Assembly (NCBI GenBank): GCA_959018155.1
Contig: CAUEKH010000057.1
Location: 1 to 10,526 of the forward strand
Origin: an uncultured Hungatella sp.
GTDB taxonomy: Bacteria; Bacillota; Clostridia; Lachnospirales; Lachnospiraceae
DNA: 10,526 nucleotides
Direction of reading: 5' to 3'
Shown here: positions 7,077-10,526 of the stretch, piece by piece
How positions within the stretch are numbered: the first letter of the stretch is position 1
Layout of the letters: every line of letters starts with the position of its first letter
The notes under the pieces: generated by a model
Seen by the model: only the letters and a program-made list of their open reading frames with translations
The model's database searches: none
Told to the model about the DNA's origin: nothing
Program-made: the position numbers and the translations under genes

Positions 7077-7751
7077 TTAAAATTTTCCCTGAATTACGAG
7101 GATCGTAAGGATACAGGTGACTAACAGCAGCAGTCCGGTCAGTGTCACGCCAAGGGTCAGCATCTTTGGATTGGCCGGTGCATTTTTGGAGGAAGAGGTC
7201 ACAAGTAAGTGTGCTTTCCTTAAAGCAGTGACGAGAGGCTTATAAATAATCAGTGTGAGGGCGGTATTGATAGCACCTTTCAGTAAGTTAAACGGAATGA
7301 ATGCAGGCAGCAGAAGCTGTGCGACGGCCTCCCGCGGATATCCCATGTAGAACGGGGTGATTAAGTAGTTCCACAATACCATCACCAGTGTCATCAACAG
7401 GGTGCCGGAAACCATGCCGATGACGGCCCCTGACATGGTGTGTTTTCTCTTGTACAAATACGCTGCGGGACAGACAAATGACACGGTTGACAGGATATTC
7501 ATAATAAGTCCGATGATTCCCGTACTGCTGATGGTAACCAGCTCCACGAAGGAGACGATGACGGAGATGGTGGCCGCCGCCATGGGGCCGAAGAGAAAGC
7601 CGCCGATGGAAATGATGACGTCCTTTGGCTCGTACTCTAAGAATGGCACAATGGGAATCAGCGGAATCCTGATTGCCACCACAGAGACGAAGGCCAGCGC
7701 GCAAAGCATGGCCATGATTGTGAGTTTGCTTGTTTTTTCTGTCATATTCAT
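7077..7751 (-). CDS. ribU: Riboflavin ECF transporter substrate-binding component RibU
   Basis: A membrane protein that binds riboflavin and works with the general ECF module (EcfT and the two EcfA ATPases, not in this window). Family hallmarks are FLEYEPKDVIISIGGFLFGP (residues 37-56), VELVTISSTGIIGLIMNILST (69-89), WNYLITPFYMGYPRE (127-141) and LLPAFIPFNLLKGAINT (147-163). AGGAGG (7760-7765) lies 8 bases before the ATG at 7749-7751. The FMN riboswitch in its leader independently supports riboflavin as substrate and implies repression when FMN is plentiful. At 224 residues it is longer than the roughly 190-205 usual for RibU: after the family core there is a polar linker (SSSKNAPANPK, about 186-196) and one more hydrophobic segment (about 198-220), probably an additional membrane helix. 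Confidence 0.92.
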   Translation of the reverse strand: MNMTEKTSKLTIMAMLCALAFVSVVAIRIPLIPIVPFLEYEPKDVIISIGGFLFGPMAAATISVIVSFVELVTISSTGIIGLIMNILSTVSFVCPAAYLYKRKHTMSGAVIGMVSGTLLMTLVMVLWNYLITPFYMGYPREAVAQLLLPAFIPFNLLKGAINTALTLIIYKPLVTALRKAHLLVTSSSKNAPANPKMLTLGVTLTGLLLLVTCILTILVIQGKF

Positions 7752-7804
7752 ATGTAATACCTCCTGGAAGCGGCAGAATCTGCAGTTCTTGCCGCTGAAT
7801 AAAG

Positions 7805-7836
7805 TAACACCTGAAAGACGTGTCTTTCAGGTGTTA
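7805..7836 (-). terminator. Leader hairpin, candidate riboswitch-controlled terminator
   Basis: A 15-bp perfect stem (7805-7819 with 7822-7836, core ACACCTGAAAGAC/GTCTTTCAGGTGT) stands between the FMN riboswitch and ribU. On the minus strand it is followed by CTTTATT, a weak T-tract. Another minus-strand copy of ACACCTG (7884-7890), between riboswitch and hairpin, can compete for the same CAGGTGT arm, as an antiterminator would. A second hairpin (7769-7796) lies just before the ribosome binding site, so translational control cannot be excluded. Confidence 0.55.
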
Positions 7837-7910
7837 AATGAATGGAAGATTCTCACGTTTCCATAGAAAACGGGAAATTCCTCCAGGTGTATTATCATTA
7901 TTTAACACAT

Positions 7911-8018
7911 CTTCTTTCATCCAGACTATACTGTCGGTATTGGAATCACACCAATTCTGCATATCCTATGCTCGCGGACTTTACCGCCGATCGGGAATTA
8001 CACCCTGCCCTGAAGACA
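7911..8018 (-). ncRNA. FMN riboswitch (RFN element) in the ribU leader
   Basis: Read on the minus strand, the conserved blocks of the RFN element appear in order: TCTTCAGGGCAGGGTG, AATTCCCGATCGGCGGT, AGTCCGCGAGC, a variable arm, GCAGAATTGGTGTGATTCC, AATACCGACAGTATAGTC and TGGATGAAAGAAG. TCTTC and GAAGA close the basal P1 stem. This aptamer binds flavin mononucleotide. In Bacillota it usually causes premature termination when FMN is bound. It lies about 160 bases before ribU, right after a promoter. Confidence 0.97.
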
Positions 8019-8042
8019 TTCGTATTCAAATGTTCTGTCTGT

Positions 8043-8070
8043 ATTATAACACGGACCGGAAGAAATGCAA
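8043..8070 (-). promoter_or_regulatory. Promoter of the FMN riboswitch-ribU transcript
   Basis: On the minus strand TTGCAT (8065-8070), a 16-base spacer and a perfect TATAAT (8043-8048). Transcription would start near 8036, about 18 bases before the aptamer. The promoter lies within 55 bases of the stop of the upstream minus-strand gene. Confidence 0.75.
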
Positions 8071-8096
8071 TAGAAAATTTATATTCTTATGATTCC

Positions 8097-9194
8097 TTAT
8101 GATTCCCCCGGATCGCCGTAGTTCCACGGATCTGCTTCCGTATTGCCCATCTCATCCACCGGCCGGTTATAGCGGAGATTTAAGAATTCCTGGAACTGCT
8201 TCGTAAACATTTTCTCAAGCTCCTTCTTGTAACCAAGCACCATATGAGGCTGCTGTTTGTCATAGACATCGAGAGCATCCATGGCTTCCTGTTTTGTTGC
8301 GCCTAAGGTAAACATCTTTCTGTTGATGTCGTAAATGCGGAGAGAACTTTCAGAGTATTTGCCGGTGCGGCGATAGTAATATCCCCATACCAGGTTTTTG
8401 TTCTCATAAATCTGAGCGGAGAGGCCATTGACATGGTACGTCCAGCGCTTTCCAATCCAGATGGTACTGGAAATCTTCGTAGCGGTGGCGAAATCCGATT
8501 CAATCTGCTCCATGGATACATCGCTGTTTTTCGATAAATATTTGTTGATATTTTTCTGTGTACTTCCGGTTAAGAAGCGAATCAGAGTATAAAGGATGTA
8601 GAGAATACCAAGGACTAAGCCGGCCAGCAGGATGTAGATGGCAAACATGTCGCGCTCTCCAATCCTGTTGGTGTCAATGTAGTAGGGGAGTGCAATCTCC
8701 AAATACTCTTCACCCAGATCATCCGTTATCTGCTCTTCAAAGTACTGAAGACGTTTTCCGGAAAGTTCCGTCCAGGTTCCCTTTAACAGTCTGCTTTCCG
8801 TGACCTCGTCAATATCTCCGGCCAGCCAGTTCCAGGTGGTGTCGATATACTGATTCATTTCCTCTTCTTTGGAAGAAGGAAGTTCAGCCCCGAAGAAGTA
8901 CCCGTCTTCATCGAAGTAAATGATATAGCTGATGTTTTTCAGTGTTTCCTTCTTGGTTTCCGTGTTTTTCGATGTCTGGCGCACATACTCGTCGATAAAA
9001 TACTTCGCGTCGAAGCTTACGTAGCTGCCTTCAATCGCTTCATAATCCATGCCGGCAGTAAGCGGCTGCGGGCCCTGGAAGAACATCAGAAGCGACTTGC
9101 CGCCGTAAATAATGATTCCGACAACGACTACAGCCGCAATGATGAAACGCCACATGACGTTTTTGGCCACTTTTTTCTTCAGTGTTTCTAACAT
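8097..9194 (-). CDS. Two-TM membrane protein of unknown function, possibly DUF6709
   Basis: 365 residues from ATG 9192-9194 (MLETLKKKVAKN). Two in-frame ATGs lie 6 and 18 bases further upstream, but AAGGGG is 7 bases before the chosen one and nearly touches the middle one. A short basic N-terminus precedes TM1 (about residues 17-38). Residues about 40-180 are acidic and probably extracellular. TM2 (about 183-208) is followed by a cytoplasmic part with WIGKRWTYHVNGLSAQIYENKNLVWGYYYRRTGKYSESSLRIYD, which looks like a small PH-like or beta-barrel repeat of the kind seen in Clostridia 'DUF6709' proteins; that label is from memory and unsure. The C-terminus (NRPVDEMGNTEADPWNYGDPGES) is acidic and disordered. 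It has its own promoter. No enzymatic motif is seen. Confidence 0.7.
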   Translation of the reverse strand: MLETLKKKVAKNVMWRFIIAAVVVVGIIIYGGKSLLMFFQGPQPLTAGMDYEAIEGSYVSFDAKYFIDEYVRQTSKNTETKKETLKNISYIIYFDEDGYFFGAELPSSKEEEMNQYIDTTWNWLAGDIDEVTESRLLKGTWTELSGKRLQYFEEQITDDLGEEYLEIALPYYIDTNRIGERDMFAIYILLAGLVLGILYILYTLIRFLTGSTQKNINKYLSKNSDVSMEQIESDFATATKISSTIWIGKRWTYHVNGLSAQIYENKNLVWGYYYRRTGKYSESSLRIYDINRKMFTLGATKQEAMDALDVYDKQQPHMVLGYKKELEKMFTKQFQEFLNLRYNRPVDEMGNTEADPWNYGDPGES

Positions 9195-9232
9195 ACTCAT
9201 ACCCCTTTTCATAATTAGTTTGTTATTTTTCT

Positions 9233-9261
9233 ATTATACAGGAAAAGAGAAAATATTACAA
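9233..9261 (-). promoter_or_regulatory. Promoter of the two-TM protein gene
   Basis: On the minus strand TTGTAA (9256-9261), exactly 17 bases, then a perfect TATAAT (9233-9238). The leader to the ATG at 9194 is about 30 bases. Confidence 0.75.
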
Positions 9262-9330
9262 TCGCTTTATACAAAATGGTCACATTTTTTCTATGAATTT
9301 TCTGCATTTCGCCTGATTGTCACAGAATAA

Positions 9331-9344
9331 CGAACGTACGTTCT
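9331..9344. promoter_or_regulatory. LexA (SOS)-box-like palindrome
   Basis: CGAACGTACGTTCT contains the perfect 12-bp palindrome GAACGTACGTTC and fits the Gram-positive LexA/DinR consensus CGAACRNRYGTTYC at all but the last base. It lies 9 bases upstream of the -35 of the ACT-domain gene and about 70 bases upstream of the -35 of the divergent two-TM protein gene. TetR-family operators can look similar, so LexA is the leading but not the only reading. Confidence 0.5.
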
Positions 9345-9353
9345 TTGACGGGG

Positions 9354-9382
9354 TTGACTTCTGAGAAAACAGCTGGTAGAAT
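9354..9382 (+). promoter_or_regulatory. Promoter of the ACT-domain gene
   Basis: TTGACT (9354-9359), 17 bases, TAGAAT (9377-9382). Transcription would begin near 9389, leaving a leader of about 77 bases in which I see no recognised regulatory RNA. Confidence 0.75.
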
Positions 9383-9465
9383 AAAGAAAACTGTTTTTTA
9401 AATGCAGCTGCCGCTTACGTAACTGCTAGAAGGAACTGGCTGGAAAATCATCAGGAGGGCAAAGT

Positions 9466-9870
9466 ATGCTGAAACAATTATCAATCTACGCAGAAAATAA
9501 AAAAGGAACTTTTAAACATGTCACTGGGATTCTCAAGGAAGAGGAGATCAACATCTTAGGCTCTGTCACCAATGACAGCGCGGAGTACGGGATTATCCGT
9601 ATGGTGGTTTCAGCACCTGATAAGGCGGCTGCCGCACTTGAGAAAGCAGGCTATTTATGCCGGCTTACGGATGTGATTGGGGTTGAGGTGGCAGATGAAG
9701 TCGGTAATTTAAATAATCTTTTGCTGGCGCTTTATGAGAGCAATATCAGTGTGGATTACTTATATCTGTCGTTTAACCGGGATTCCAACAAGCCCATTCT
9801 GATTTTCCATGCGGAAGATATCTGGGCAGTGGAAGCCTGCCTGTCGTCGAAGGGATTCACTGCGGTATAA
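9466..9870 (+). CDS. Tandem ACT-domain protein, probable amino-acid-binding regulator
   Basis: 134 residues forming two ACT domains. The first (about 2-66) starts MLKQLSIYAENKKGTFKHVTGILKEEEINI, with the ligand-loop pattern N-K-x-G-T and the following helix. The second (about 70-134) includes VEVADEVGNLNNLLLALYESNISVDYLYLSF. Free-standing tandem ACT proteins bind small ligands, often amino acids, and lack an enzyme domain, so this is a sensor or regulatory subunit rather than an enzyme. AGGAGG (9453-9458) stands 7 bases before ATG. It is monocistronic, with its own promoter, and the next item is a tRNA promoter. The ligand cannot be read from the sequence, and no partner gene lies beside it. 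Confidence 0.88.
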   Translation: MLKQLSIYAENKKGTFKHVTGILKEEEINILGSVTNDSAEYGIIRMVVSAPDKAAAALEKAGYLCRLTDVIGVEVADEVGNLNNLLLALYESNISVDYLYLSFNRDSNKPILIFHAEDIWAVEACLSSKGFTAV

Positions 9871-9936
9871 AATCTGTGGTATAAAATCTGCAATAAAAAA
9901 TTGCGTGATAAAAAGTTGCGCGAAAAAAGTTTAGAA
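9864..9936 (+). repeat. Degenerate 14/15-bp tandem repeat at the 3' end of the ACT gene
   Basis: Two near-identical units GGTATAAAATCTGT and GGTATAAAATCTGC (9864-9891) are followed by AATAAAAAATTGCGT, GATAAAAAGTTGCGC and GAAAAAAGTTTAGAA, about five units to 9936. The ACT gene's TAA lies in the first unit. No ordinary terminator hairpin is seen for that gene, and the array fills the gap up to the tRNA promoter. Confidence 0.7.
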
Positions 9937-9943
9937 TTTTTTG

Positions 9944-9972
9944 TTGCAATTTTTTCCCACCTATGCTAGAAT
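9944..9972 (+). promoter_or_regulatory. Strong promoter of the tRNA region
   Basis: TTGCAA (9944-9949), 17 bases, TAGAAT (9967-9972) with a TG motif one base before the -10 (extended -10). Transcription would start near 9979, just before the decayed tRNA-Ala copy and about 94 bases before the intact tRNA. Confidence 0.75.
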
Positions 9973-9981
9973 ATGTGCCAT

Positions 9982-10013
9982 GGGGGTATAGCTCAGCTGG
10001 GAGCCCGGTTGAA
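9982..10013 (+). pseudogene. Decayed 5' half of a tRNA-Ala
   Basis: The first 22 bases are identical to the start of the intact tRNA-Ala 91 bases downstream (acceptor strand GGGGGTA, then GCTCAGCTGGGAG of the D-arm). Similarity continues with three changes to base 32 (TTGAA of the anticodon stem), then stops. There is no Ala anticodon loop or T-arm. The changed bases and the following ACCCCC (10024-10029) allow a compact fold: GGGGGT/ACCCCC, GCTC/GAGC and CCG/CGG stems. Confidence 0.7.
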
Positions 10014-10054
10014 GCGGTAAACAACCCCCGTACAGGGAACATAAAAATTAAACA

Positions 10055-10165
<111 letters not shown>

Positions 10166-10168
10166 ACG

Positions 10169-10199
10169 AAAACCTCACTTCTTCGGAAGTGGGGTTTTT
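10169..10199 (+). terminator. Rho-independent terminator after tRNA-Ala
   Basis: AAAACCTCACTTC, loop TTCG, GAAGTGGGGTTTT forms a 13-bp stem with one G-T wobble and a T-run of five. It ends the tRNA transcript. On the minus strand the stem is followed by TTTTC, so it can also lie behind the recombinase remnant that converges on it. Confidence 0.9.
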
Positions 10200-10202
10200 G
10201 CT

Positions 10203-10499
10203 TTATGCAGCGATGGCAACGATGTCCATGCCCATGCTGAACTGCTCAAAGTCAATGTTAAAGTCGATATGCAACTTGTAGTCCCGGTAGACCTCCACCC
10301 GCTTGATAAGGCAGTTGACGATCATTTTCTTTGCCTCCATGCTGGCGGTGTCGTACATATCAGCCCAAGAGATAATGTCATCGTATTGGGCGTTCAAGTG
10401 TTCCAGCACAGCCTGTCCTTCGTCATAGGCCAGTTGCGCCGCCTCAAGCTGCTGCTGAACTTCGAGACATTTTGGGTCTGTTGACAAAGTGCCACATAA
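10203..10499 (-). pseudogene. C-terminal remnant of a large serine recombinase
   Basis: About 98 codons on the minus strand, ending at TAA 10203-10205. The part LEVQQQLEAAQLAYDEGQAVLEHLNAQYDDIISWADMYDTASMEAKKMIVNCLIKRVEVYRDYKLHIDFNIDFEQF is the coiled-coil and terminal segment of the large serine recombinases that mobilise Clostridia elements. Complete enzymes have roughly 500-550 residues with an N-terminal catalytic Ser domain. Here the frame meets TGA at 10500-10502, and I do not recognise recombinase sequence in the last bases of the window in any minus-strand frame, so it appears truncated or frameshifted. It points toward the tRNA terminator. The element it once served may continue to the right. 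Confidence 0.75.
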
Positions 10500-10526
10500 T
10501 CATGGGCTGGCAGAATAAGTGGGAAG

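Noticed and set aside
8087..8106. 10-bp tandem duplication TTATGATTCC at the end of the two-TM protein gene
   Set aside because: Real, but it is a single short duplication around the stop codon without an evident role.
9857..10042. 61-codon minus-strand frame across the tRNA promoter
   Set aside because: No ribosome binding site; it overlaps the tandem repeat, promoter and tRNA fragment and shows no protein family signal.

Overview
The window looks like a chromosomal segment of a gut-type Lachnospiraceae or related Clostridia. This is inferred from Gram-positive ribosome binding sites (AGGAGG type), lipoprotein signal peptides, an FMN riboswitch driving a RibU-type ECF substrate component, and small XRE regulator/DUF3796 pairs. 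No species can be named from sequence alone.

Layout, left to right. (1) 2-3220, plus strand: the 3' end of a carbohydrate-import operon. It holds a MalG-type ABC permease whose reading frame carries an in-frame TGA at 26-28, followed by an 812-residue protein that looks like an (alpha/alpha) toroid carbohydrate-active enzyme of no family I can name. A long hairpin (3256-3315) closes it. (2) 3312-4020, minus strand: a 20-codon remnant of an XRE regulator, then an intact XRE regulator translationally coupled to a DUF3796-like membrane protein. A strong promoter precedes the pair, with a perfect inverted repeat bracketing its -10. (3) 4096-7002, plus strand: two secreted lipoproteins, a DUF4846-type protein with a repeat-rich stalk encoded by an 18-bp minisatellite and a beta-rich protein with a C-terminal Ig-like region, closed by a terminator shared with the convergent ribU. 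(4) 7077-8070, minus strand: promoter, FMN riboswitch, hairpin expression platform, ribU. (5) 8097-9261, minus strand: a two-TM protein of unknown function with a good promoter. (6) 9331-9870, plus strand: a LexA-box-like palindrome, a strong promoter, and a tandem ACT-domain protein, followed by degenerate 14/15-bp tandem repeats. (7) 9944-10526: a tRNA promoter, a decayed 5' copy of tRNA-Ala, an intact tRNA-Ala(GGC) enclosed by an 11-bp leader/trailer inverted repeat, a terminator, and the C-terminal remnant of a large serine recombinase. Region 7 looks like the scarred edge of a mobile element.

Functional links: regions 1 and 4 are nutrient uptake (oligosaccharide; riboflavin). Region 2 is a self-regulated two-gene unit. 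Region 3 makes surface proteins. Region 7 shows past recombination. No complete new defence, toxin or biosynthetic system is visible. The least explained items are the 812-residue enzyme, the tRNA-like duplication with its flanking stem, the minisatellite stalk, and the LexA-like palindrome.
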